A DNA stretch of 64,000 nt, from contig CANGJM010000002.1 in NCBI GenBank assembly GCA_947454525.1, positions 62,001 to 126,000 on the forward strand, written 5' to 3'. Below the pieces are notes generated by a model that worked only from the letters and a program-made list of their open reading frames with translations, was not told the origin of the DNA and searched no databases. Positions 25,313 through 34,517 of this stretch are shown here, piece by piece. The stretch's first letter is position 1. Each line of letters opens with the position of its first letter. This DNA is from Flavobacteriales bacterium (GTDB lineage Bacteria; Bacteroidota; Bacteroidia; Flavobacteriales_D; Crocinitomicaceae). Both the position numbers and the translations under genes were made by a program.

Positions 25313-26683
25313 TTACTCGATGATGCATTTTTGCAAGAAAACACCAGAAGAATGCTCAAATTGAATCCAATAAATCCCCGGACGCAGATCACTCACGGAA
25401 ATGGTGTTAGCACCGTTTTCCAGTAGAACGGACTTCGTTTTTTGTTCAAGCATGGTCCAAAAAGTAGCCTGGATTGCTTGATTTCCTTTGTTCGTAATCA
25501 CCAAAAAATCCTTGCATGGATTCGGAGACACAATGATGTATTCTTCCATTATGTTTTCGAGTCCAACAATGTTCAAATTCGGACTCGTCGCACAGCCAAA
25601 AGGAAAAGTGACTTGAACGGTATAAACGCCACTAGCATTTGGAGCTAATTCGTAGAAATCTGCAAAGGCTCCAGGGATCAATTGTCCGTCGAGAAACCAT
25701 TGATAAGAACTTCCAGGCGTAGTGGTCTGAAGGAGATTTCCATTTTGAGTGATGTCCACCGTTGGAACATTCGGACACGTTGTTTGAGTGCTTGTTCCGG
25801 GTGTGTTCGCTAAATAAAGTTGTGTTGCTTCATACGCAGCGCAAATGTCTTTCAAGTTGTAGTCCAACCAAGGATCTAAAATGGAGTATGTTGCGTTTTG
25901 CTGTTCTGCTCGACTAATGCTAATTCCCGTTGACGAAGTACTTTCCCCAAAATCACAATTGAAGTTTGTATTTGCAAAGTAACAATGTGCTCCACCGATG
26001 ATGCTCACAAAAGATTTACAGGTACTCGTCACACCGTCGTACATGGGAATGTGGTGTTGAGCAGGAGGAGTAACGCCATCTGAACTTCCAGAAAAGACAA
26101 TGCTCGGAACTTGCACATTCGGTGCAGCAGCAATGGCCGATGGATTGGTTTCCGCCGGAGCGAGTCCGATCAGTGCGTGAATGGATGTGTTGTTATTCGC
26201 CGCTAAAAAAGAAGCGCCGCCTCCCATAGAATGTCCCATGATTCCCACCTTTGGGTAAATATGGTTTTGGAAAAGTGCGTTTGTCGTTTGCAGGTCCAAC
26301 ATTTTCTGCGCGACCAATTTCAAGTCCAAACCAAAATCTCCGTGACTTGGCGAGGGAAACAGGCTGCTTTCCGTCCGAACAAATGCCATGATGTATCCAC
26401 GGGGAACATAGTGTTCCCAAATGTTGGAATAGGCGTCCCACGTCATCGCGAAACCATGTCCAAAAACGATCACTGGATACGTTCCACTAGCGACAGGCGT
26501 ACTTGTTCCCGCAGACGTTGCTGGATAATAGATTTCCGTTTGAATCTGTCTTCCGGGTCCTCCACCTGAACCGACTCCACCTGAACGTGTTGGATCGTTA
26601 AAAGTGAGTGTGGTGTGTCCGATACTCACTTGTGCGTGACAAAATTGAGCGAGAAACAGAACGAGAAACAGGATGCTTTTCAT
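25313..26683 (-). CDS. T9SS-exported alpha/beta hydrolase (lipase/esterase-like)
   Basis: A 456-residue secreted enzyme. Signal peptide about 1-18; alpha/beta hydrolase (about 25-260) with nucleophile S152 in GIMGHSMGGGA, acid D202 in FSGSSDGVTPP and H233 in IGGAHCYF, resembling the PET hydrolase/chlorophyllase-like group; an Ig-like region (about 305-370; SYQWFLDGQLIPGA); and a sorting domain (about 380-456; VSPNPCKDFLVI). It would be exposed or released to hydrolyse esters. The exact substrate is unknown. Confidence 0.88.
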   Translation of the reverse strand: MKSILFLVLFLAQFCHAQVSIGHTTLTFNDPTRSGGVGSGGGPGRQIQTEIYYPATSAGTSTPVASGTYPVIVFGHGFAMTWDAYSNIWEHYVPRGYIMAFVRTESSLFPSPSHGDFGLDLKLVAQKMLDLQTTNALFQNHIYPKVGIMGHSMGGGASFLAANNNTSIHALIGLAPAETNPSAIAAAPNVQVPSIVFSGSSDGVTPPAQHHIPMYDGVTSTCKSFVSIIGGAHCYFANTNFNCDFGESTSSTGISISRAEQQNATYSILDPWLDYNLKDICAAYEATQLYLANTPGTSTQTTCPNVPTVDITQNGNLLQTTTPGSSYQWFLDGQLIPGAFADFYELAPNASGVYTVQVTFPFGCATSPNLNIVGLENIMEEYIIVSPNPCKDFLVITNKGNQAIQATFWTMLEQKTKSVLLENGANTISVSDLRPGIYWIQFEHSSGVFLQKCIIE

Positions 26684-26714
26684 GGAGTTAATTTAGGATA
26701 AATGTACAAAAATC

Positions 26715-28259
26715 TTATTGGACCGTCCCCCAATTCCCTCTATCTAGACTTCGGTATTGAATCGCTTCTGCGATGTGATTAGATTGAATGCGTTGCGAGG
26801 CGTCCAAATCAGCGATGGTGCGCGCCACTTTGATGATGCGGTCGTATGCTCGTGCGGAGAGTCCAAGTTTGTTCATCGCCATTTTGAGCAAATTGGTTCC
26901 GGCATCGTCAAGTTGGCAATTCGCCTCAAACTCTGACTTCGACATTTGGGCATTGCAGTGCATTCCTTCTCGATTCATGAAGCGGTCGCGCTGAATTTTT
27001 CGGGCTTTTTCCACGCGCAAGCGAATCGACCGGCTTCCTTCACTTGGAACCGTAGAAGAGAGTTCATCAAAGCTCACCGGCGTAACTTCCACATGTAGGT
27101 CAATACGGTCCAAAAGTGGTCCGGATATGCGATTCAAGTATTTCTGAACCACACCGGGTCCGCACACGCAGGTTTTCTCTGGGTGGTTAAAGAATCCACA
27201 CGGACACGGATTCATTGCCGCTACGAGCATGAATCCGGCGGGATAATCAATGGAAAAGCGTGCTCTAGAAATATTGACTACGCGATCTTCTAACGGTTGA
27301 CGCATGACTTCGAGGACATCACGTTTGTATTCGGGAAGTTCATCGAGAAAAAGTACGCCGTTGTGCGCTAATGAAATTTCACCGGGTTGCGGATAGGATC
27401 CCCCGCCGATTAAGCCGATGTCCGAGATCGTGTGATGGGGTTTTCTAAACGGACGCTGGGTAATGAGTCCGACCGGATTTTTGATCTTCCCGGCAACGCT
27501 GTGAATCTTGGTCGTTTCTAGCGCTTCTTCAATCGTCATTTGTGGAAGAATGGTCGACAAGCGTTTGGCCAGCATCGATTTTCCGGCGCCAGGAGGACCG
27601 ATGAGAATTACGTTGTGTGATCCGGCTGCCGCAATTTCGAAGGCACGTTTGATGTTCATTTGTCCCTTCACGTCGCGAAAGTCGTCGTCAAAAACATCGG
27701 TATTTTGTTGGAAAGAGGCAGAGACATCTACGATGGTCGCTTCCAAGGCAGATTCATCGTTCATAAAGTCAATGACTTCGCGGATGTTCTCCACGCCGTA
27801 AACCTTTATTTCTTGAACGACGGCCGCTTCTTGCGCGTTAATCTTCGGGACGATGATTCCTTTAAATCCTTCTTTCTTCGCTTGTAGTGCAATGGGTAAA
27901 ATCCCTTTGGTTGCTTGAACGGAGCCATCGAGTGACAATTCTCCGATCATCAGGAACTCATTTAGGTGATCGCTTTTCACTTGTTCACTGACTGCTAGAA
28001 TTCCAATGGCGATGGGCAAATCGAAAACGGATCCTTCCTTGCGAATATCTGCGGGAGCCATGTTCACCGTGATTTCTTTCCCGGGGAATTTAAGGTCATT
28101 ATTTTTAAAGGCAGCTTTGATGCGTTGTTGACTTTCTTTGACGGAATTATCCGGTAATCCGACTAAATAAAAGTTAACGCCAATGCCTAAATTGACTTCA
28201 ATCGTGATGGTGGTGGCATTGATACCGAAGACGGTACTGGAGTAGGTTTTGACTAGCAT
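26715..28259 (-). CDS. YifB/ComM-type Mg chelatase-like AAA+ ATPase
   Basis: A 514-residue protein with an N-terminal Lon-protease-like fold (about 1-165), an AAA+ module with Walker A ([14 protein letters not shown]) and Walker B ([10 protein letters not shown]), a cysteine cluster ([20 protein letters not shown]) and a C-terminal Mg-chelatase-related domain. In other bacteria ComM is a helicase that extends recombination during natural transformation. Length is typical. A -7-like TATTTTTG lies 19-26 bp upstream (28278-28285, minus). Confidence 0.94.
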   Translation of the reverse strand: MLVKTYSSTVFGINATTITIEVNLGIGVNFYLVGLPDNSVKESQQRIKAAFKNNDLKFPGKEITVNMAPADIRKEGSVFDLPIAIGILAVSEQVKSDHLNEFLMIGELSLDGSVQATKGILPIALQAKKEGFKGIIVPKINAQEAAVVQEIKVYGVENIREVIDFMNDESALEATIVDVSASFQQNTDVFDDDFRDVKGQMNIKRAFEIAAAGSHNVILIGPPGAGKSMLAKRLSTILPQMTIEEALETTKIHSVAGKIKNPVGLITQRPFRKPHHTISDIGLIGGGSYPQPGEISLAHNGVLFLDELPEYKRDVLEVMRQPLEDRVVNISRARFSIDYPAGFMLVAAMNPCPCGFFNHPEKTCVCGPGVVQKYLNRISGPLLDRIDLHVEVTPVSFDELSSTVPSEGSRSIRLRVEKARKIQRDRFMNREGMHCNAQMSKSEFEANCQLDDAGTNLLKMAMNKLGLSARAYDRIIKVARTIADLDASQRIQSNHIAEAIQYRSLDRGNWGTVQ

Positions 28260-28371
28260 AAATGATTAAATAATAATCAAAAATAGGATTAATAATTAAT
28301 CATTCGAATTAGTAAATTAACTTTGTTTTGCTTATATTATGAAGTAACGGAGATCTTGAATCAACTTAAAA

Positions 28372-28833
28372 TTATTCACAAGGAACCTTGACAAAATAAT
28401 ATTTTCTCCTCTTTTCTCTGGCATTCATTTTTCTTCTGATCCTTTTACCTTTTCGATCATAAAGAATCAATCTCGCACCTTGTATTTTTAATTTACTGGG
28501 CCTAAAATTTACCGCATTATTTTCTGGAACATGAATTTGAAAAGAATGTAAATTACCCAAGGTATCCTTACTAATAATTTCAATGGTATCCCTTTCCTCT
28601 CTATAAGTTAGTTTAATGAGGTTTCCTTCGATTTCATAAGTACCATCGATGTGGTCGTGATAAAGATCTCCGTGAAACAAATAGTCAAAACTATGATCAT
28701 CATTCAATTTTAGTTGTGTTCCAAACCAACCGATAATGGGGAAATTGCATGAATAGCAAGCACTGATTGATTGTTGACCTTGGACAGATTCAATAGTGAA
28801 TAGGCATAGTAAAAAGAAGGATAATTTTGTCAT
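28372..28833 (-). CDS. Hypothetical secreted protein
   Basis: A 153-residue protein starting at the ATG at 28831-28833, which begins a signal peptide (KLSFFLLCLFTIESVQGQ); an earlier GTG is less likely. The mature part has a paired cysteine (CYSC) and a beta-rich pattern like small lipocalin- or lipoprotein-type domains, and a strongly basic segment near the C-terminus (DRKGKRIRRKMNAREKRRK). No family is recognised. Confidence 0.6.
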   Translation of the reverse strand: MTKLSFFLLCLFTIESVQGQQSISACYSCNFPIIGWFGTQLKLNDDHSFDYLFHGDLYHDHIDGTYEIEGNLIKLTYREERDTIEIISKDTLGNLHSFQIHVPENNAVNFRPSKLKIQGARLILYDRKGKRIRRKMNAREKRRKYYFVKVPCE

Positions 28834-28892
28834 GATGTTTATGGTAAGATGCCAAAATGAACGTGTTTTCACATAAATCGTTTTTACTTCAC

Positions 28893-29330
28893 TTATTCAA
28901 AGCAGGCTCCATTCGGTACGCAAAATACATCCGGAAGTGAGAAATATCGAATCGTTGTTTCACCAAAGGTTAAACCGTTGTTCTTTATTCTTGTAGGAAG
29001 TTCCTCTGGTAGATTAAAGGTGTAGATTTTGATGGTTTTTCCTTCCTCGTCGGTGAAAATCAATCGGCTTTGTCCCTGTTTTCCCATCGCTGCCGGAACA
29101 GATGTACATTGAGTAAGCACATGGTACGTACTAAATTTTGAATGAAAACCTCCTTCTTGCATTTCAAGTTTCCCTAAATAGGTGGTTTCAATTTTACTTG
29201 AATCTGAATCCATTTCTAGTTGTTTTTTACCTACTAAATGAAGCCTTAAGAATTTTTTGAATTCACCTTTTTGTTGACAAAATAAAGAAGGGGAGAATGC
29301 GGTGAGTAAAAGAACAAGCATCAATTTCAT
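28893..29330 (-). CDS. Hypothetical secreted protein
   Basis: A 145-residue exported protein starting at the ATG at 29328-29330, with signal peptide KLMLVLLLTAFSPSLFCQ. No recognised domain; two cysteines near the C-terminus (FCVPNGACFE) may form a disulfide. It is the second of three consecutive unrecognised small genes on this strand, spaced 59 and 90 nt apart. Confidence 0.6.
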   Translation of the reverse strand: MKLMLVLLLTAFSPSLFCQQKGEFKKFLRLHLVGKKQLEMDSDSSKIETTYLGKLEMQEGGFHSKFSTYHVLTQCTSVPAAMGKQGQSRLIFTDEEGKTIKIYTFNLPEELPTRIKNNGLTFGETTIRYFSLPDVFCVPNGACFE

Positions 29331-29420
29331 AGGGGAATTTTTAGAATAGATGTTTGGATTCATGGAATTCCACAAGTTGAAACATTGATTTTCATTTATT
29401 ATAGGAATGCAATTCTATTT

Positions 29421-29831
29421 CTAATCAGGTGAATTATTAAAGACATGCATTATGCGCCATGAATCAAATGGAAATGGCGAATCTCTGTAACGTCCAACTT
29501 CAGTTCCTAGTTCAAGACTATCCATAGGCCTATCCGGGTAAATGATATTTAAAGAGTGATCTGCTTTACTATAAAGGACAAGGTATTTGTGGCCTTTTTT
29601 AGCACGACCTATTTCTCTATATTCTCCATACCAAAGGCTATCGTAAAACTTAAATTTATACCTTAAGTGCCTTTTTCCTTTGGCGCCAATTCTGATTCCT
29701 GTCACTTCTCCTACGGTGTAATAACCATTGACTTTCAATTCGTCAGATTGAAGATAAACATAGGTTCCTAGAAGTATAAATAATGTTCCTAAAAAAATAA
29801 TGAAACGAAGCGATACATTCGATATTTTCAT
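29421..29831 (-). CDS. Hypothetical membrane-anchored protein (DUF3592-like layout)
   Basis: A 136-residue protein with one N-terminal membrane segment (about 8-27) and a soluble beta-rich domain (GYYTVGEVTGIRIGAKGKRH, YKFKFYDSLWYGEYREIG). The layout recalls small DUF3592-type proteins of Bacteroidetes, but this is a loose resemblance. Function unknown. Confidence 0.6.
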   Translation of the reverse strand: MKISNVSLRFIIFLGTLFILLGTYVYLQSDELKVNGYYTVGEVTGIRIGAKGKRHLRYKFKFYDSLWYGEYREIGRAKKGHKYLVLYSKADHSLNIIYPDRPMDSLELGTEVGRYRDSPFPFDSWRIMHVFNNSPD

Positions 29832-29875
29832 CCTTTCCTAAGGTCTAATAGCGCTGATAAAAAAAGGAAAAAAAC

Positions 29876-30724
29876 TTAATCTTTTATCACCTTGATTTGG
29901 CCTTTTTTACCAGAGTCGAACTGTACTTCCATGAAGTAAATACCTGATGAAAATTCACTTAAATTAATCCCATTTGAAATCACGGGCGTATTGAAACGAT
30001 GACCATGGACATCAATCAAGTTCACCGATTGAATTTGCTGATTACCTTTCAAATTAAAGTTGATCATTCCTGTTGTTGGATTTGGGTAAATGCTTATATC
30101 TTCTTCGAGCTCTTTTAATCCAACAAAAACTTGATTTATATTTCCAAGCGCAAAGAATAAAACATCCGTTGTGTCTTGATTGTTGTCAATGTGATGTGTT
30201 GATGTGTGCGTATAGAAAGCTGTGTCAAGATCTTTTAAAATAGTCGGATATTGGGGATTATTTCCGATGATCGCATCGAACCATCCACCAGGATGCCAAT
30301 CTGTTATGATGCTATTGGAACGACATTGATCTGTGAAAAGTGAATGATCCCATGAAATGGTGACTGGGTAAACGACATTGTTTAATTGAATCACGGAAAC
30401 ATAAAGACTTTGATCCAAGCAATCTTCCTTTTTGATCTGTTTTTTTAAATGTCCAACTACCGACGCCGTATCGAATTCTTCGCCGCTAAAATAGGGTGTC
30501 TCAAAAACACAAATTCTCGCTTCAAATTGATTTGACCATGGTTGTGTGATGATATTCGTTTCTTGAAAAGATGCATCAATGCTGTCGGTTGCCGTTGCAT
30601 CGTATCCAAATGTTATCGTGTCTTTTTGTCCAGTTGCATCTTCAAAATACATTTCGAAAGAAAACGTTTGCGAAAAAGAAAACGTAGATACAAGACAAAT
30701 AAGAATGAAAATCCATTTTTTCAT
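29876..30724 (-). CDS. T9SS-exported protein
   Basis: A 282-residue secreted protein with signal peptide (WIFILICLVSTFSFSQ), a beta-rich body (about 20-205) with two possible disulfide cysteines, and a sorting domain (about 210-282; ISIYPNPTTGMINFNLKGNQ ... GQIKVIKD). The body matches no enzyme family I can name. A surface structural or binding role is the most that can be said. Confidence 0.8.
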   Translation of the reverse strand: MKKWIFILICLVSTFSFSQTFSFEMYFEDATGQKDTITFGYDATATDSIDASFQETNIITQPWSNQFEARICVFETPYFSGEEFDTASVVGHLKKQIKKEDCLDQSLYVSVIQLNNVVYPVTISWDHSLFTDQCRSNSIITDWHPGGWFDAIIGNNPQYPTILKDLDTAFYTHTSTHHIDNNQDTTDVLFFALGNINQVFVGLKELEEDISIYPNPTTGMINFNLKGNQQIQSVNLIDVHGHRFNTPVISNGINLSEFSSGIYFMEVQFDSGKKGQIKVIKD

Positions 30725-30840
30725 AGCGTGGTTTTTAGTGTTTTTTCATGTTTAGCAAGAAGAATCACACAACTATATGCCCAACAATCCAACCAAAAAT
30801 AGAACTAATTTTATGGAATTAAGCGTTTTACAGTAAAATA

Positions 30841-31557
30841 TCACTCTTTCACCAATCGTTTCACCACTTTTTGTCCATTTTGACGATTGGTGATTTCCAC
30901 GAAGTAGGTTCCGGGAGCTACGGTTTCTCCATCAAATTCAAGGAGAACATCAGAACTTTCTTGTGTGAATAGTACGACACCGGTGGATTGGATCAGTCTA
31001 ACCGTAAGTGGCAACGATGGATCATTCTTCAAGGTCCATTTCGACGAAAATGGATTCGGTAGAATGCTCATTTCCGACATCCACGAATCGTCCATTCTCG
31101 CACTGGAACATGGTCCTGCTGTATACGAAACAACTCCTCCGTAAAACATGGCTTCGCACGCATTGGAATAGGTAATGGAATCACATCCACAAACGGGTTC
31201 AAAAATACCAGGACACAGTACATTTAAATCAATGAGGGTGCTATCGATGCACGAAAGCATAACGATTGTGTCTTGCATGCAAGCGCCATTACATTGGTAG
31301 GAACTTGGGAAAAAAGAAGTAGAATAGTCTGTGCCATTAGAACCAATCATGCTACATCCAGAAAGCATGACGCATCCGGAGTCACTTAAGGCCCAACCAA
31401 GTGGCATTGCGCACAAGCCGAAATCGACACCAAGTGGAATGACCACACAGGTATCGACAAAGTCTTTTTCCCAAATTGGATTTGGTTTTGTTTGCGCGGA
31501 TGTATTTGTCCACGAAAACAGACATGCAATAACACAGAAAAACAGTTTTTTGTTCAT
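30841..31557 (-). CDS. T9SS-exported protein with Kazal-like domain
   Basis: A 238-residue secreted protein starting at the ATG at 31555-31557, 3 nt after the DegT gene stop. Signal peptide about 1-20; cysteine-rich body; a Kazal-type segment (about 112-150: CPGIFEPVCGCDSITYSNAC followed by ...GPC) typical of serine protease inhibitors; sorting domain (about 160-238; ILPNPFSSKW ... KVVKRLVKE). Could protect the cell surface from proteases, or the fold could have another binding role. Confidence 0.83.
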   Translation of the reverse strand: MNKKLFFCVIACLFSWTNTSAQTKPNPIWEKDFVDTCVVIPLGVDFGLCAMPLGWALSDSGCVMLSGCSMIGSNGTDYSTSFFPSSYQCNGACMQDTIVMLSCIDSTLIDLNVLCPGIFEPVCGCDSITYSNACEAMFYGGVVSYTAGPCSSARMDDSWMSEMSILPNPFSSKWTLKNDPSLPLTVRLIQSTGVVLFTQESSDVLLEFDGETVAPGTYFVEITNRQNGQKVVKRLVKE

Positions 31558-31560
31558 CAA

Positions 31561-32769
31561 CTATTTTTGAAGGACCTTGAAAACGGCTGTTTTCACGGCT
31601 GCGATTACTTGCTGCACTTGTTCATCCGTCAAGTTAAAATAAACGGGCAACGAAATTTCTGTAGAATATTTATTCCATGCCTCTGGATAATCATCCATCT
31701 TGTAGCCCAAATTTTTATACGCTGTCAAGAGTGGTAAAGGTTGAAAATGTACGTTTACAGAGACATCTTGTTCGAAAATCTCTTGGATAATCGCATCGCG
31801 CTGTTCCTCGCTGACATCTGCAATTCTCAATTGGTATAAATGGTAACACGTCTGTTTGTCCGCGGTATGATATACTGGTGTGATTGCCCAAGGTGTTTGT
31901 TGGAAAGCAGCATCGTAAGCGTCAAAAATCGTTTTTCTGTGATCGAGGTTCTCTTGGTAGCGCTCCAATTCGATGAGTCCAATTGCTGCTTGAAGATCCG
32001 TCATGTTACACTTAAATCCAGGCTCCAACACATCGTAACGCCAAGCGCCTTTTTGTGCTTTTGCTAAAGCGTCTTTCGATTGTCCATGAAGGATTTTAAT
32101 ACAGAATTCTTTGTAAATTTCATTGTGGTCAAATCCAGCGGGAAGATTGAAACAAATGGCTCCACCTTCCGCAGTGGTCAGGTTTTTTACGGCGTGAAAA
32201 GAGAAACACGTGACATCGGCAATGGCTCCGGAAACTTTTCCTTTGTACGTTGCTCCAAAACTATGTGCTGCATCAGCTGCGATTAAAATCCTACCGAGTT
32301 TTTCTTGTTTTTCGTTTGACGCTTGGAAAATAGCACGATTCGCTTCAACAATTTTATAGATTGCATCATAATCACATGGATATCCAGAAATATCTACCGG
32401 CATGATTACCTTGGTGCGTTCAGTGATAGCCGCTGCGATTTTCTCATTGGAAATATTGAAATCATCGGGACTGATGTCCACCATCACAGGAGTCGCTCCC
32501 GTATGCAAAACGACATTCGCACTTGCACAATAGGTGTACACTGGAATGATGACTTCATCTCCAGGACCAACTCCCCACCAACGCAATAAAATCTCCATTC
32601 CTGCAGTCCATGAGTTCACAGCAACCGTTGTTTGACAGCCACAGTATTCCGTGATTTTCTTTTCAAACAATTTCGTGCGTGGACCGGTGGTAATCCAGCC
32701 GCTTAATAGCGCTGCCGTTACTTCATCTACGACTCTTTGGTCGATGCGAGGGGGTGAGAAAGGAATCAT
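31561..32769 (-). CDS. DegT/DnrJ/EryC1/StrS aminotransferase
   Basis: A 402-residue PLP-dependent sugar aminotransferase that makes amino-sugar nucleotides for surface polysaccharides. Motifs: GWITTGPRTKLFE at the start, AADAAHSFGATYKGK (D166, H169) and the PLP lysine K195 in CFSFHAVKNLTTAEGG, then CNMTDLQAAIGLIELE. It is read toward the Kazal-domain gene and borders the polysaccharide locus. The exact sugar (for example perosamine, viosamine) cannot be told from sequence alone. Confidence 0.93.
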   Translation of the reverse strand: MIPFSPPRIDQRVVDEVTAALLSGWITTGPRTKLFEKKITEYCGCQTTVAVNSWTAGMEILLRWWGVGPGDEVIIPVYTYCASANVVLHTGATPVMVDISPDDFNISNEKIAAAITERTKVIMPVDISGYPCDYDAIYKIVEANRAIFQASNEKQEKLGRILIAADAAHSFGATYKGKVSGAIADVTCFSFHAVKNLTTAEGGAICFNLPAGFDHNEIYKEFCIKILHGQSKDALAKAQKGAWRYDVLEPGFKCNMTDLQAAIGLIELERYQENLDHRKTIFDAYDAAFQQTPWAITPVYHTADKQTCYHLYQLRIADVSEEQRDAIIQEIFEQDVSVNVHFQPLPLLTAYKNLGYKMDDYPEAWNKYSTEISLPVYFNLTDEQVQQVIAAVKTAVFKVLQK

Positions 32770-32773
32770 AAAA

Positions 32774-32807
32774 CAAAGTTACTTTTTATATTGTAAACTC
32801 ACTTCAA
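32774..32807 (-). promoter_or_regulatory. Promoter of the DegT gene
   Basis: On the minus strand, TAACTTTG (32774-32781) with TTG 23 bp upstream (32805-32807). The expected start site is almost at the ATG (32769), so the message may be leaderless. Confidence 0.5.
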
Positions 32808-32841
32808 CCAACGGATCGTTTTCCATCGTTGCCGTTTTACT

Positions 32842-32849
32842 TACTTTTG
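32842..32849 (+). promoter_or_regulatory. -7-like element of the YdeI-like gene
   Basis: TACTTTTG matches TAnnTTTG, ending 16 nt before the ATG at 32865. No -33 TTG at normal distance was found, so this is a weak call. Confidence 0.35.
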
Positions 32850-32864
32850 TAAAAACAAAGTTCC

Positions 32865-33515
32865 ATGAGAAACGAAAAAGTAGATGATTTCTTAGCAGTT
32901 CAAAAAAAATGGCAAGCGGAATTAACAAAATTGCGCATGATTGCCTTGGATTGTCACTTGGAAGAAGGTTTTAAATGGATGCATCCGTGCTACATGTTTC
33001 AAGGAAAAAATATTTGCTTGATCCATGGATTTAAGGAATATGTTGCCATCATGTTTATGAAGGGTTCATTGTTGCAAGATTCGGAAGGAATCTTATATCA
33101 GCAAACAGATCAAGTTCAGTCAGGCCGACAAATTCGTTTTACAAATATCCAAGAAATTGAGGGAATTGAAGCCACCTTGAAACAGTATATTTTCGAAGCC
33201 ATCGAAGTGGAAAAAGCTGGATTAAAAGTGGCAATGAAAGCTCATGAAGATTATGAGGTGGTCGAAGAGTTTCAAGCAACGCTCGATTCAGATGAATCCT
33301 TGAAAACGGCCTTTTTTGCCTTGACACCAGGAAGACAACGAGGGTATTTACTTCACTTTTCTGGTGCAAAACAATCTGCTACGCGCATGAGTAGAATCGA
33401 AAACGTTCGTTCCCGCATACTGAATGGAAAAGGACTCACGGATTGTATTTGTGGATTGTCGAAGCGCATGCCAAATTGTGATGGCTCGCATAAACACCTT
33501 TCCTTAACGACTTAA
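32865..33515 (+). CDS. YdeI/DUF1801-family protein with CDGSH-like tail
   Basis: A 216-residue protein. Residues 1-115 follow the DUF1801/YdhG pattern (iron-chaperone-like fold: FKWMHPCYMFQGKNICLIHGF). Residues about 130-190 match the YdeI/OmpD-associated C-terminal segment (LDSDESLKTAFFALTPGRQR, RIENVRSRILNGKGL). The end, CICGLSKRMPNCDGSH (about 196-211), fits the iron-sulfur CDGSH pattern C-x-C-x2-S-x3-P-x-C-D-G-S-H. Role is uncertain; metal or stress related at best. Its 3' end overlaps the convergent glycosyltransferase gene by 12 nt. Confidence 0.78.
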   Translation: MRNEKVDDFLAVQKKWQAELTKLRMIALDCHLEEGFKWMHPCYMFQGKNICLIHGFKEYVAIMFMKGSLLQDSEGILYQQTDQVQSGRQIRFTNIQEIEGIEATLKQYIFEAIEVEKAGLKVAMKAHEDYEVVEEFQATLDSDESLKTAFFALTPGRQRGYLLHFSGAKQSATRMSRIENVRSRILNGKGLTDCICGLSKRMPNCDGSHKHLSLTT

Positions 33516-34517
33516 TTCCTTCTGCTTGTCACTTGGATTTTTCTTGAGCAAAAGAAAATCAATCATTCCGAGCAAATAGCCCATGCCATAACTCACGTGA
33601 ATGATGGGGAAGAGTGAAACGGTATTTAAAAAGTGTTTTATTCCCGTCAATCGGAGACTGAAAAAGGTCATTCCACACAGATAAAGCATTAGGGGTGTGA
33701 TAGAAAGAAGTTGAAGCCAAAGAGAAATAAAGTAACTCAAAGGTAAGCCACATAGGTACAACACAAATGCGGGTGGAAACAATTGACGAATCGTTGTCAT
33801 GGTTCCATGCTTTCGATTGACAAACACTTTCCAATATCCATATTGAAAAAATTGTTTCCGTAGTCCTGAAACTTTTGCTCTGACATAATATTTCAATTCA
33901 ATGTCGTGAATGAAATAGATTTTTCCGCCAGCATTCGTGACACGAAAATTAAAGTCATCATCTTGATTTCGAATCAAGTCCTCATCGAAAAAACCAATCT
34001 TTTCGAATACTTCATATGGATACATCGGACTCGTCACGGTATCCGTGTAACCGGATTGTTCCAGTGTGCGAAAATTCCCCATTCCCATTCCAAACGAAGA
34101 GGACATCACCGCCGAGATTAATTCTCCGGTTTTATTCACGGCAACATTGGCAATTTTCCCACCGACACACCAGATGTCGTTCTTTTCTTGAAGGACTTTC
34201 AAACAGTTGATCAAATAATTTGCACTGAGAATGTGCCTCGCTCCAACAATTTGAACAAAATCAACTTTTCCACCTGCGTGAATGCCTAAATTAAATGCAA
34301 ATGGCGTTAACTTTTTAGGATTATCGATGAGTGAAATGTGCGCATTGGTTTTCGTTAGTTCAAGCACTTGGTCACGTGTGCCATCATCGCTCATTCCGTC
34401 CACGACATACACGTGCATCTCGCAGTTCGAAGGAAGTTCACACGCAAAAATAGCATTCACACATTCTTTGATGAATGCGCGTTCATTGCGACACGGAATA
34501 ACAACACTTAACTTCAT
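33504..34517 (-). CDS. Glycosyltransferase family 2 with C-terminal membrane segments
   Basis: A 337-residue enzyme. GT2 domain about 1-240 (KLSVVIPCRNERAFIKECV, VYVVDGMSDDGTRD, acceptor QDDDFNFRV), then about three membrane helices (about 240-325). It should transfer a sugar onto a lipid-linked or nascent surface glycan. Its ATG overlaps the stop of the upstream O-antigen ligase-like gene as ATGA. It is in the polysaccharide gene run on this strand. Confidence 0.9.
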   Translation of the reverse strand: MKLSVVIPCRNERAFIKECVNAIFACELPSNCEMHVYVVDGMSDDGTRDQVLELTKTNAHISLIDNPKKLTPFAFNLGIHAGGKVDFVQIVGARHILSANYLINCLKVLQEKNDIWCVGGKIANVAVNKTGELISAVMSSSFGMGMGNFRTLEQSGYTDTVTSPMYPYEVFEKIGFFDEDLIRNQDDDFNFRVTNAGGKIYFIHDIELKYYVRAKVSGLRKQFFQYGYWKVFVNRKHGTMTTIRQLFPPAFVLYLCGLPLSYFISLWLQLLSITPLMLYLCGMTFFSLRLTGIKHFLNTVSLFPIIHVSYGMGYLLGMIDFLLLKKNPSDKQKELSR

